34,646 nucleotides of DNA, taken from assembly GCA_964388495.1 (NCBI GenBank), contig CAYMAT010000009.1, positions 1-34,646 of the forward strand, given 5' to 3'. Position numbers and translations under genes: made by a program. The notes under the pieces were generated by a model. That model saw nothing but the letters and a program-made list of their open reading frames with translations. It was not told the origin of the DNA and made no database searches. This stretch comes from CAYMAT01 sp964388495. GTDB taxonomy: Bacteria > Patescibacteriota > Gracilibacteria > Peribacterales > Peribacteraceae. Below are positions 7,321-14,498 of this stretch, in pieces; the first letter of the stretch is position 1; the number at the start of each line of letters is the position of its first letter.

Positions 7321-8877
7321 CTATTTCTCTTGCTGCGTATTCATTGCATTCGGATTAAATGTTCCTTTGTAAATAGTGAAGATCGGGATTCCATCCACAC
7401 TCGTGGAGTATACAACCGGACGATCGTCATTTTGCGAAATTGGACGGTCTGGCCTGTAATGCTCAATGACATACATTGCAAGATCTGGCGTAGTGATGGG
7501 GTACACACGACCTTTTTCTTCTGGAAAAAATACAGACTGGTCTATACCCGCAAGATTGGAATCGGCGTAATACGAAATAGGATTACGTTCATCCGAATTA
7601 ATGATGAATTCCACAGCCTGTTTATACGATAATCCCCAATAATCCATTTCAAAGTTCCCTGCAGTAACGCTGCCAGGAAAAATAAAATATGAGTGTTCAA
7701 ACGGATGATTGCGCAACATCCAGAATCCTGTCAGTACAATCTGGGCTCCCAGCAGTGTCATAACAATTCTTCGCATCCATATTTTCTGCTTCAGAAGAAA
7801 TTGCAGCCCAATAAGCGCAATCAGAAGAAACCCCGGATACACAAAAAACACATGTCGCCATTCCTGATATACCTGCGCATGCGTGCCTATAACCGCCGTA
7901 ATGGGCGCAAAAAACCAGAGAAGTGCTGCAACAAGTGGAATCCTGCTTTGGGCAGTTTCTCGAAGAGAAAGCACTGCTGCGATACACCCCGTAAGGAACA
8001 AGAGCGTATATATCAAAGGAGTGGTAATCACAATCCACACGGGGATGTAGAACCACGGATTCACCGCATATGTTTTACCTAAAAGAAACGTGGAGGTGCT
8101 AAGCGTGCTCATAAAATGGAACGCATCCATCAAATGCGTGAGCGGTTGCGACCACAAAAACGGCCACACCATAACGGTGGTCGCTGCCATGGCACAGACG
8201 TACAACACAAAAAGCAGTGCAGCCCGTTGCATCTTAGGCAGAGTCGCCTTCTCCGTAAAAAGCTGCAGACACAGTACGATCAAAGTGAGAACAGGAAGGA
8301 TAGTCCCCGTCATGCGGATTCCCAGGACCAGGGCGCAGGCAAGCGCATGCACGATTGCACGGCCCACTGTGCGGCGCTCGGTAAAACGCAGCAGCGTCAG
8401 CATCGCAATGGTAAAAAACGCCATGTTTGGGATATCACGGGAGTTGTAAAAGGCGTGCGCGAATATCCGCGGACTGATGACCAGCATCACGCACCCAAGC
8501 AGAGCCAATTGCGAATTTTTCAAAACTCTCTTTCCCAAAAAATACATCGCGACGACTCCCAAAAAGAAAATAAGAAACACTGCACCATGACGGAAAATGA
8601 CACCGCATGTTGAACCGGGATCACAGAGGAATTTTTGCACTGCATACACAGGCAGTTCCACAACCGTGCCATGGAATCTCCATTCCGGCGTTACCGGCCA
8701 CTCAGCGCCGTGAAACACATATTCATACGCATCATGTCCCAGCGCACTCATTGTTCCCTCGTCATACGGAATTCCATAATCACGGAAGCAGAATAATCCA
8801 ATGATCAGTAGAAACGTGAAAAATGCTGCGACAACATGCGGCCAACCAATCCGGGAACAGTATTGAGGAAGCAACAT
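7321..8877 (-). CDS. GT39/ArnT-like integral membrane glycosyltransferase
   Basis: A 518-residue protein with about eleven hydrophobic helices. After the first helix comes FRDYGIPYDEGTMS, which has the acidic pair typical of the first periplasmic loop in polyprenyl-phosphate-dependent (GT-C fold) glycosyltransferases such as dolichyl-P-mannose and ArnT types. A soluble C-terminal part (from about residue 400) follows the helices. It would transfer a sugar from a lipid carrier to a surface acceptor; neither is known. The ATG starts 12 nt after the stop of the AHSA1 gene. A TATAGT box lies 11 nt before it, so it may have its own very short leader. Confidence 0.8.
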   Translation of the reverse strand: MLLPQYCSRIGWPHVVAAFFTFLLIIGLFCFRDYGIPYDEGTMSALGHDAYEYVFHGAEWPVTPEWRFHGTVVELPVYAVQKFLCDPGSTCGVIFRHGAVFLIFFLGVVAMYFLGKRVLKNSQLALLGCVMLVISPRIFAHAFYNSRDIPNMAFFTIAMLTLLRFTERRTVGRAIVHALACALVLGIRMTGTILPVLTLIVLCLQLFTEKATLPKMQRAALLFVLYVCAMAATTVMVWPFLWSQPLTHLMDAFHFMSTLSTSTFLLGKTYAVNPWFYIPVWIVITTPLIYTLLFLTGCIAAVLSLRETAQSRIPLVAALLWFFAPITAVIGTHAQVYQEWRHVFFVYPGFLLIALIGLQFLLKQKIWMRRIVMTLLGAQIVLTGFWMLRNHPFEHSYFIFPGSVTAGNFEMDYWGLSYKQAVEFIINSDERNPISYYADSNLAGIDQSVFFPEEKGRVYPITTPDLAMYVIEHYRPDRPISQNDDRPVVYSTSVDGIPIFTIYKGTFNPNAMNTQQEK

Positions 8878-8889
8878 GAAACCCTGTAA

Positions 8890-9378
8890 CTATACACCGC
8901 TCTGTTCCACAAACTCCGCAAGTTTTCCGAGTGTCTGCTCGCCGCCTTCTATCGCGCCATATTCTTTCACCACGCGGTCGCGCTCCTCTTTGGAGACAAA
9001 GGTGGAGGTCATCGTCACTTTGGTCTTGCCGTTTCCTTCGTCGGCAAAGGTGATGTCGGCCAAGAACTCCACATCCTCCCCACCTCCGTGCACGTGGCTG
9101 ATCTTTTCGCCTTCTACAATGTCCGTGAATTTCACGTAGTCCTCAAAGTCCCCGCCCAGAACATTGGATCCCGGCACCGGGGGGTTGGGGCTGTGCATCG
9201 TGAACTTCCACATGCCGCCCACGCGGAAATCAAAGCTCTCCGTGGTGATGGTAAAGCCGTTAGGTCCCCATCATTTTTCCAGGTGTTCGGCGCTCGTGAA
9301 CGCCTCCCACACGCGAGAGCGCGGGGCATTGATAACTTTGCTGATGACGATCTGGCGGTCGGAAAGAGGGGAATTCAT
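8890..9378 (-). pseudogene. AHSA1/SRPBCC-domain protein interrupted by an in-frame TGA
   Basis: The full frame from the ATG at 9378 encodes 162 codons of an AHSA1-like START-fold protein: INAPRSRVWEAFTSAEHLEK, then TGA (minus strand 9273-9271), then WGPNGFTITTESFDFRVGGMWKFTMHSP. In the family this position is the first Trp of the conserved WWGP, so a single TGG to TGA change is implied. TGA serves as a normal stop in many neighbours, so genome-wide recoding is excluded. It is either a nonsense mutation, a consensus error, or a read-through site. Downstream sequence is well conserved, which argues for recent loss or error. Only the fragment from 9222 onward could be re-initiated (GTG). Confidence 0.8.
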
Positions 9379-9393
9379 GGCATTTTTACGGAA

Positions 9394-9404
9394 AGATGAT
9401 AATA
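9394..9404. promoter_or_regulatory. Candidate bidirectional -10 box between divergent genes
   Basis: GATAATAATAA can be read as GATAAT toward the plus-strand gene at 9425 and as TATTAT on the minus strand toward the AHSA1 gene at 9378. Both distances suit short leaders of about 10-20 nt. Confidence 0.4.
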
Positions 9405-9424
9405 ATAAGCGCCTTTTTCATTTC

Positions 9425-9799
9425 ATGAAGAATTTTGGCATCAATGAACTCGGCAAGTTTATGGGCAGCCTTCGCTCCAGTGACCCAAAGCAAAAATACT
9501 GGGTGGAGCTGGAGGAGATTGATGTGAATCGAGCCCGGATGGCACTGGCGCGGATCGGCATCCATACTTTGGAGGACGCACAGCCGTTACTCCAAAAACT
9601 GGAGGACACTGGCTTTAGCGAAGAGGCAAAGATTGCAGCGGATGAACAGCACCCGAATATCACCGGGGACTTTACGGCAGGGGACATTGCCGCCATGGCG
9701 TTCAACTCCCTTGCACACGTGCTGGGTTCTGCGGAGCGCAAGTCGGTGAGCAATGAAGCGGTAGAACGCATGAGGCGATTGCAAAGAGAGGGGCTCTAA
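9425..9799 (+). CDS. Hypothetical protein, 124 residues
   Basis: I do not recognise this protein. It is soluble and predicted largely helical, with MKNFGINELGKFMGSLRSSDP at the start, a helix-turn-helix-like pair in the middle (VNRARMALARIGIHTLEDAQPLL) and a final basic helix. An in-frame ATG at 9377 would overlap the AHSA1 start codon on the other strand (CATG). I prefer 9425 because a -10 box lies between the two and CCTTTTTCATTTC directly precedes this ATG. It is convergent with the SRPBCC gene, 4 nt apart. Confidence 0.65.
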   Translation: MKNFGINELGKFMGSLRSSDPKQKYWVELEEIDVNRARMALARIGIHTLEDAQPLLQKLEDTGFSEEAKIAADEQHPNITGDFTAGDIAAMAFNSLAHVLGSAERKSVSNEAVERMRRLQREGL

Positions 9800-9803
9800 A
9801 TAG

Positions 9804-10334
9804 TTACTGTGACTCCACAATGGTCTTAAGATCAACCAGGCCTTTTTCAAACTGCGTGCCGATCATCTTGTCCATGTTCATGAAGAGTCCCATCACTTTG
9901 CCCATGAGCGAATTGCAGCCGTACATGCTCTGCGTCACCACGGTCTGGTTGCCGTTCTGCACAAAGATGAACGAGCCCTCGTTGGTGGCCTTGAAGGGCT
10001 TCAGAAATTCCATCTTGAAGCGGATCAGTTCGCTCGGCTTGTTCTCAATCATCGTCATTTTGCCCGCTCCCACCGCCCTGTTCCCTTCCCAGGCATAGGA
10101 CGCGCCCGTGCCCTCGTTTGGGCCTTCAAACGTGCGCTTCACGTTGGGATCCACCTTCTCCCACGGGGACCACGGCTCCCATTTGTGGAAGTCGTTCACG
10201 TGCGGGTACACGGCGGACGCCGGGGCGTTGATGGTGACGGTCCGCTGGTAGCGGAAGTCTTTGGGCTTCATCGCCGCGATGACCAGGACAATGGCAATGA
10301 CGGCGACGATGACGAGGAGAATGGTCCAGAGCAT
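9804..10334 (-). CDS. Membrane-anchored SRPBCC (polyketide-cyclase-like) protein
   Basis: 176 residues: one N-terminal membrane helix (about 2-22, LWTILLVIVAVIAIVLVIAA), then a START/SRPBCC domain beginning with the typical RTVTINAPASAVYPHVNDFHKWEPWSPW. Such proteins bind hydrophobic ligands in a deep cavity; the ligand is unknown. Its start follows ACTTTCAGTTTTCCACT-TATCTCT, a leader shared with the holin-like gene. ArsR regulators are commonly paired with SRPBCC/AHSA1 genes, so the upstream ArsR gene on the same strand is a plausible regulator. The hairpin repeat at 10375-10437 separates them. Confidence 0.85.
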   Translation of the reverse strand: MLWTILLVIVAVIAIVLVIAAMKPKDFRYQRTVTINAPASAVYPHVNDFHKWEPWSPWEKVDPNVKRTFEGPNEGTGASYAWEGNRAVGAGKMTMIENKPSELIRFKMEFLKPFKATNEGSFIFVQNGNQTVVTQSMYGCNSLMGKVMGLFMNMDKMIGTQFEKGLVDLKTIVESQ

Positions 10335-10341
10335 AGAGATA

Positions 10342-10358
10342 AGTGGAAAACTGAAAGT
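10342..10358. repeat. 17-bp direct repeat, copy 1 (other copy 20164-20180)
   Basis: AGTGGAAAACTGAAAGT occurs identically here and at 20164-20180. In both places it sits 6-7 nt upstream of a minus-strand start codon, where the RNA reads ACTTTCAGTTTTCCACT. Confidence 0.8.
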
Positions 10359-10374
10359 TGAAAGTGGATAGCTT

Positions 10375-10437
10375 GTCATGCCGAGCGGAGTCGAGGAATG
10401 TCAGGCTTGTGTCTCCTTCGACTCCGCTCAGGATGAC
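10375..10437. repeat. Imperfect inverted repeat, GTCAT..GAGCGGAGTCGA type
   Basis: The left arm (10375-10397) and right arm (10414-10437) are reverse complements except for two mismatches and one extra base, around a 16-nt loop. The shared core is GAGCGGAGTCGA flanked by GTCAT and GGA. From memory this sequence type is widespread between genes in many unrelated bacteria. It has no coding content and could form a long RNA hairpin between arsR and the SRPBCC gene. Confidence 0.8.
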
Positions 10438-10474
10438 ACTTCGCCATATAGCAGACGAATAAAAAGAGCAGCGG

Positions 10475-10804
10475 TTACGCCGTTTCGTTTAAATATTTCT
10501 CCAGCGCATCAAAGCGTGCGTTCCAGAATCTCTCGTATTCCTTCAGGTACTGCGCGGCGTCTTTAAACGCGGTAGGGGAGAGCTGCACAATTTGCTCCTT
10601 CCCCTCGCGGCGCTTCTGGATCAGTTTGGCCTTCTCCAGTACGCCCAAGTGCTTACTGATGCCCGCAAACGTCATCTTGTAGGGCTTTGCAATATCGCTA
10701 ATGCGCATCTCCTTTTTCATCAGCTGGCGCAGGATCCCGCGGCGAATGGGGTGGGCCAGGGAGCCGAAGATGAGATCCAGAGGATCGAGAAGATGTTCAA
10801 CCAT
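10475..10804 (-). CDS. ArsR-family winged-helix transcriptional regulator
   Basis: A 109-residue ArsR/SmtB-type repressor. The helix-turn-helix spans about residues 32-60 (MRISDIAKPYKMTFAGISKHLGVLEKAKLI) and the wing follows with KRREGKEQIVQL. No CxC metal site is visible in the recognition helix, so it belongs to the metal-independent branch often paired with AHSA1/SRPBCC genes, two of which lie downstream on the same strand. An 18-bp palindrome covers its start codon and -10 box, implying autoregulation. The transcript is probably leaderless or nearly so. Confidence 0.92.
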   Translation of the reverse strand: MVEHLLDPLDLIFGSLAHPIRRGILRQLMKKEMRISDIAKPYKMTFAGISKHLGVLEKAKLIQKRREGKEQIVQLSPTAFKDAAQYLKEYERFWNARFDALEKYLNETA

Positions 10805-10813
10805 TTGGTTGAA
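10796..10813. promoter_or_regulatory. 18-bp palindromic operator over the arsR start codon
   Basis: TTCAACCA-TT-TGGTTGAA is a perfect palindrome with 8-bp arms. It covers the ATG, the transcription start and the edge of the -10 box of arsR, as expected for an autoregulatory ArsR operator. Confidence 0.7.
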
Positions 10814-10841
10814 TGATAGGAGGAAGCCAAAGAGATGTCAA
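10813..10841 (-). promoter_or_regulatory. Consensus promoter for arsR
   Basis: On the minus strand TTGACA (10841-10836), a 17-nt spacer and TATCAT (10818-10813) form a near-perfect sigma70 promoter. The expected +1 falls at or 1-2 nt before the ATG at 10804. Confidence 0.75.
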
Positions 10842-10903
10842 ATAAATCAAAAATATTTCTTGTTTGAACAGATAAAACCTAAGAGAATTAATTCGTGGAT
10901 ACG

Positions 10904-11320
10904 ATGACGAAAAAACAGCGCAGTTACTGCATGTCCCAGATCAGATCGAAGAACACAAAACCTGAAATCCTACTACGAAAACTTGTATGGGCAGCAGGAG
11001 GCCGTGGCTACAGGCTTCATAGGAAAATCAGGGGAAAACCCGATGTGTATTTCGGGACAAAGAAAATAGCGATATTTGTGGATGGCTGCTTCTGGCATGG
11101 CTGCCCAAAATGTGGAATTTCACCAAAAACCAATTCTCGATTCTGGAAAAAGAAATTTCTGCAGAATTCTGAAAGAGACATTCGCGTGAATGCCGAACTT
11201 AGAAGGCAGAAAATAAAAGTGTTACGCTTTTGGGAGCATCAATTGAGGAAAAGCCCTGAAAAAGTGATGCTGAAAGTCAAAAAGGCTCTCAACGCTGTTT
11301 CTCTTTCGCAAAAGCAATAA
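10904..11320 (+). CDS. vsr: Very short patch repair endonuclease Vsr
   Basis: A 138-residue Vsr that nicks DNA 5' of T:G mismatches created by deamination of 5-methylcytosine. Motifs match E. coli Vsr: MSQIRSKNTKPE near the start, GYRLHRKIRGKPDVYF with the catalytic Asp, KIAIFVDGCFWHGCP with the zinc and active-site His/Cys, and later NAELRRQKIKVLRFWEHQL. An in-frame GTG lies 9 nt upstream, so the start is uncertain by three codons. Its 3' end overlaps that of the convergent restriction endonuclease by 32 nt. It protects against mutation caused by the adjacent cytosine methylase. Confidence 0.95.
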   Translation: MTKKQRSYCMSQIRSKNTKPEILLRKLVWAAGGRGYRLHRKIRGKPDVYFGTKKIAIFVDGCFWHGCPKCGISPKTNSRFWKKKFLQNSERDIRVNAELRRQKIKVLRFWEHQLRKSPEKVMLKVKKALNAVSLSQKQ

Positions 11321-12500
11321 ATTCCTCAAGGCTCATGAGCCAGTTTTTCTGGGCACTTGTGTAGGTATTCTGAATTTCCTGCGGGACTACCAGCTGCAGA
11401 AGGGCTTCCTTCATTTCCTCCGTCTGGGCAGTAGATATGCCTGGCTCAAGTGTGAAGAGATGTTTGTTTTTTATGCGAGATGCTTCACTTAGAACCTGTC
11501 TCCAGCGGTCTTTGCACGTGGATTTTGCACCTAACATGATCAGTTTTTCTGCTGGGAAATTCTCTGATTTGTATTGCGATTCCCCGGGGAAAAGAAAGTC
11601 CGGACGCTTTTTTTGCTCAGTTTTACCGTTTCTTTTAAATTTTAGACGAACGGACTCAAAGAGAAATTCCAGATGGTTTTCTAGCGCCTTTCCCATTCTC
11701 GATTTCCTGCGATTGTGAACACTTAAAGAAAAATCCACAAATGCGTCTACATCCGAATTATCTTCTCCAAATCCTTTTTTCAGGCGTTTGCTGACAATAT
11801 GTCTCTCAAAAGAACGGAAAAGTTCTTCTTCTCTGCTAATCCATGTGACCAGTATTTCATCCGAGGTTTTACCTTCTGTATTACCGGACTTCTCACGTGC
11901 GAAAGATGAGAATTCTCCAGTTGTTGGAAGCTTGTTATCAAATCTGCTAAGCATTTCATTCAAGAATTCATCTGCAGGTCGGATTGCCTGAATGCCCAAA
12001 ATCTCCAAAATAAGCTTTTCGGCAAAACTTGAAGGGCGAGTGTCTTCACTTACATCTTTGTATTCTTCTTTCTGCAATAATTTTTCATCGAGACCAAAGA
12101 GCACCTTAAGCTGCTGTGCCGATGCTGAATCTTTCTCGGCAGCAATAAACATTAGGTTCCCGTCTTTCTTTTTGCAGAAAACTGCGAGATCGCCTGCCTT
12201 CAGATTTTCAGTAACAGCCGAATTTGAATAATAGAGATGATATTCGGCTGATCGGTTTGGATCATCGCGCCTTACGTCACTCCAGGTTAAAAATCCATTT
12301 GCCCGTTCGATATCATCTGGGTCATCGGTCAGATACAAGAATTCCGTGTCATAAGTTTTAGGTTTTTTCTGTTCACCGAGAAGTTTCCTCAGAGATTTAA
12401 TGCCCTGAAATTCATGCTGATGTGATCTTTCAGGATCTGTCTCAACAACAGTCAAATACTTTGCGGCAACGCCAGAAAAGTGTCGGGAAAGACTGCCCAT
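11289..12500 (-). CDS. EcoRII-type restriction endonuclease
   Basis: 403 residues, the same size as EcoRII (a little over 400). The C-terminal catalytic domain shows MGKALENHLEFLF, then KRPDFLFPG, then LGAKSTCKDRWRQVLSEA, the PD-(D/E)xK-like signature of EcoRII-C with its characteristic TCKDRWRQ. The N-terminal half would be the effector-DNA-binding domain. EcoRII-type enzymes cut CCWGG and need two sites. Recognition of CCWGG here is inferred from the partner Dcm-like methylase and Vsr. The start codon sits in the loop of a 7-bp inverted repeat. It follows the methylase gene by 32 nt and probably shares its transcript. Confidence 0.9.
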   Translation of the reverse strand: MGSLSRHFSGVAAKYLTVVETDPERSHQHEFQGIKSLRKLLGEQKKPKTYDTEFLYLTDDPDDIERANGFLTWSDVRRDDPNRSAEYHLYYSNSAVTENLKAGDLAVFCKKKDGNLMFIAAEKDSASAQQLKVLFGLDEKLLQKEEYKDVSEDTRPSSFAEKLILEILGIQAIRPADEFLNEMLSRFDNKLPTTGEFSSFAREKSGNTEGKTSDEILVTWISREEELFRSFERHIVSKRLKKGFGEDNSDVDAFVDFSLSVHNRRKSRMGKALENHLEFLFESVRLKFKRNGKTEQKKRPDFLFPGESQYKSENFPAEKLIMLGAKSTCKDRWRQVLSEASRIKNKHLFTLEPGISTAQTEEMKEALLQLVVPQEIQNTYTSAQKNWLMSLEEFIAFAKEKQR

Positions 12501-12511
12501 TGGAGGCAGTC
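12491..12511 (-). promoter_or_regulatory. Hairpin presenting the restriction endonuclease start codon in its loop
   Basis: On the minus strand GACTGCC, a 7-nt loop containing ATG, and GGCAGTC form a perfect 7-bp stem around the start. It could limit translation of the nuclease. There is no Shine-Dalgarno site. Confidence 0.5.
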
Positions 12512-12532
12512 TAGCTTAAATAACCGTTTATT

Positions 12533-13525
12533 TCAGGCGAGCACAGGATTGGCGATTATACGCATTTTCTTCGAGGTTCTTCTTTTAGAAGAAAACAGAC
12601 CGGAATTTTGGATTACATGCTCAGCCAAGAAAGACATCAGGGGTACGCAAACCGAATTGCCAAATTGCTTGTAGGCTTGAGTATCGGAAACAGGAATCTT
12701 GAATGAATCGGGATAGCCCTGCAAACGTGCGCATTCACGAGGTGTAAGCCGACGTGGATTGCTGTTTTTAACGGGAATCAGGATTTCACTGCCGTCTTTG
12801 TAGTAACGCGCGGAAAGAGTGCGTGTCACACCATTGAGGTCAGCCATGCCGAAACCGAAACCGTTTCCTTTTTCTTTGTGTTTTTTTGCATAACCTTGGA
12901 GAAACCCCCAAAGCTTGTCGGACAAGACATATTTTGTATCGACTCTTTTTTCCAAAATATCCCTTACTTTCATTCCAGAATCAGGAAGTTCTGAAGGAAG
13001 AGAGATCTTATGCGTCTTGCATGCCACAATAACCGTGCGCTCGCGATGCTGTGGGACAAAATTTGCCGCGTCAAACACGCTGTAATCGATATGATAGTCA
13101 AGATTTTCCAGGGCAGCTTTGATTATCTGAAATGTGTTGCCTCTGTCATGTGACATCAGATTTTTGACGTTTTCCAAATATATAACGGCAGGCTGATGGT
13201 GTTTTGCGATTCTTATTATTTCGAAAAACAAGTTTCCTTGGTCTTTGTCTTCAAAGCCGTGCTTTCTTCCCAAGCTCTTTTTTTTGGAAACACCTGCGAT
13301 TGAGAAAGGCTGACAGGGGAAACCCGCGCAGAGAACATCAAATTGAGGAATGTCTTCTGCTCTTATTTTAGTTATATCTCCTGCGGGAAGCTCTCCGAAA
13401 TTTTCTTTATAAGTTTTACATGCATATTTGTTCCATTCAGAGGAGAAGACACATTTTCCCCCGGCATTTTCAAAAGCAATTCTTATCCCTCCGATGCCTG
13501 CAAACAGATCGATGAAACGGAACAT
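12533..13525 (-). CDS. dcm: DNA (cytosine-5)-methyltransferase, Dcm-like
   Basis: 330 residues with the ordered C5-methylase motifs: I, FIDLFAGIGG (4-13); IV, GFPCQPFS with catalytic Cys71; VI, ENVKN (118-122); VIII, QHRER (159-163); IX, RLTPRECARLQGYPDSF; X, QFGNSV. It transfers a methyl group from SAM to C5 of cytosine. Pairing with an EcoRII-type nuclease and Vsr points to the inner C of CCWGG. Longer in-frame starts exist (13555, 13564), but the fold begins at MFRFIDLF, so 13525 is preferred. The whole restriction-modification block is visibly more AT-rich than its neighbours, a sign of transfer. Confidence 0.94.
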   Translation of the reverse strand: MFRFIDLFAGIGGIRIAFENAGGKCVFSSEWNKYACKTYKENFGELPAGDITKIRAEDIPQFDVLCAGFPCQPFSIAGVSKKKSLGRKHGFEDKDQGNLFFEIIRIAKHHQPAVIYLENVKNLMSHDRGNTFQIIKAALENLDYHIDYSVFDAANFVPQHRERTVIVACKTHKISLPSELPDSGMKVRDILEKRVDTKYVLSDKLWGFLQGYAKKHKEKGNGFGFGMADLNGVTRTLSARYYKDGSEILIPVKNSNPRRLTPRECARLQGYPDSFKIPVSDTQAYKQFGNSVCVPLMSFLAEHVIQNSGLFSSKRRTSKKMRIIANPVLA

Positions 13526-13601
13526 ATCGTGGATCCAAGTATCTCCAAAAATCATGACTAGCACCAGGAATTATTGCTGCTTAATTACAAAAAAAGTGAT
13601 T

Positions 13602-13621
13602 AGGTGTATTATCGTACACCT
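13602..13621. promoter_or_regulatory. Inverted repeat AGGTGTA-N6-TACACCT in divergent promoter region
   Basis: Perfect 7-bp arms separated by TTATCG lie directly upstream of the -10 box of the 13640 gene and about 75 nt upstream of the methylase. It is a good candidate operator for a dimeric regulator of one or both genes. No matching regulator is encoded next to it. Confidence 0.6.
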
Positions 13622-13622
13622 T

Positions 13623-13628
13623 TATAAT
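13623..13628 (+). promoter_or_regulatory. -10 box (TATAAT) for the transglutaminase-like gene
   Basis: A perfect TATAAT ends 11 nt before the ATG, predicting a leader of about 5 nt. No clear -35 is present; the palindrome occupies that space. Confidence 0.6.
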
Positions 13629-13639
13629 GTCAAACTTAG

Positions 13640-14269
13640 ATGAAAAAATTTGATAAATCCCACCTCCGCCTCATCCGCTCCCTCAACTCCCCACGCAAGG
13701 TGCAGGATTTTCTCAATACTATTCCTGCCAACTTCCAGATTGGCCCCGCAACGCTGCTCTCGCCCCTCCGCGTGCTGCGGGAGAACAAGGCGCAGTGTAT
13801 GGAAGGTGCCATGCTTGCAGCAGCAATCCTCCGTCACCATGGGTTCCCGCCGCTCCTTGTGGACCTCAAATCCACGCCGTATGACTTTGATCATGTCATC
13901 ACCGTGTTCCAGGTAGATAAGCACTGGGGTGCCATCACCAAGACCAACCATGGCGTGCTGCGGTACCGCGAGCCGGTGTACCAGAGCATCCGCGAGCTCT
14001 GCATGAGCTTTTTTCATGAGTACTTCTTGGACGATGGCAGCAAAACGCTCCGGTCGTTTAGTGATCCTGTGGATCTGTCCAGATTCGACAAAAAGAACTG
14101 GATGACCACGGAGGAAGAGCTGTGGGAGATCCCGGAGTACTTGGACAAGGTGAAGCACTATCCCATCCTCACGCGCAGCCAGATTGCGCGGCTGCGCCCG
14201 GCGGACAAGATTGAGATAGAGATGGGGAAGATGACGGAGTGGAACAAGGCTGGTAAAAGAGTGCGATAA
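13640..14269 (+). CDS. Transglutaminase-like superfamily protein (predicted Cys-His hydrolase)
   Basis: 209 residues, cytosolic. The pattern fits a papain/transglutaminase-like core: Cys53 at the start of a helix (NKAQCMEGAMLAAAILRHHGFP), then a strand with His85 (DFDHVITVFQV), then WGAITKTNHG, where Asn103 could complete the triad. The C-terminal third (FDKKNWMTTEEELWEIPEYLDK) is unfamiliar. It might act as a peptidase, deamidase or transferase; the substrate is unknown. It is transcribed away from the methylase through a shared intergenic region with a palindrome. The base composition returns to the genome's higher GC here, so it is probably not part of the restriction-modification island. 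Confidence 0.7.
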   Translation: MKKFDKSHLRLIRSLNSPRKVQDFLNTIPANFQIGPATLLSPLRVLRENKAQCMEGAMLAAAILRHHGFPPLLVDLKSTPYDFDHVITVFQVDKHWGAITKTNHGVLRYREPVYQSIRELCMSFFHEYFLDDGSKTLRSFSDPVDLSRFDKKNWMTTEEELWEIPEYLDKVKHYPILTRSQIARLRPADKIEIEMGKMTEWNKAGKRVR

Positions 14270-14498
14270 GTAAAAATTGGCTTAGGGAAGATGGAAAGTA
14301 AGATCTTTCGATGTCCGTTGTACTTCGCCAAAATCGGTCCAAAATCGTAGCAATTAAAAATCACCACGCGGATCTGTAGCCGCCACCCACTTTGCCTCCT
14401 CACCCCACGCTCCTGCGCGAGCCGCGGGGGTATTTCTTGTGTTGTTCATTCTGTTCTTTCTCGTTCTTTCTTCTTACTTCCCACTTTCTCATTTTTTT
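14270..14498. other. Non-coding interval with a pyrimidine-rich leader
   Basis: I see no gene here. The first half is unremarkable. CCCC-ac-GCTC..GAGC-cgc-GGGG at about 14402-14430 could be an imperfect hairpin ending the upstream gene. The last 60 nt before 14499 are almost only C and T on the plus strand, the start-site signature seen elsewhere in the window. Confidence 0.4.

Noticed and set aside
9271..9273. TGA read as Trp or Gly through an altered genetic code
   Set aside because: TGA terminates many other genes in the window (copA, uvrA, the Nudix gene, the 17098 gene, the methylase), so reassignment would extend them all.
14439..14498. Signal peptide on the 14499 protein (MLFILFFLVLSSYF)
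   Set aside because: The hydrophobic run is just the translation of a CT-rich leader of the kind found before many starts here.
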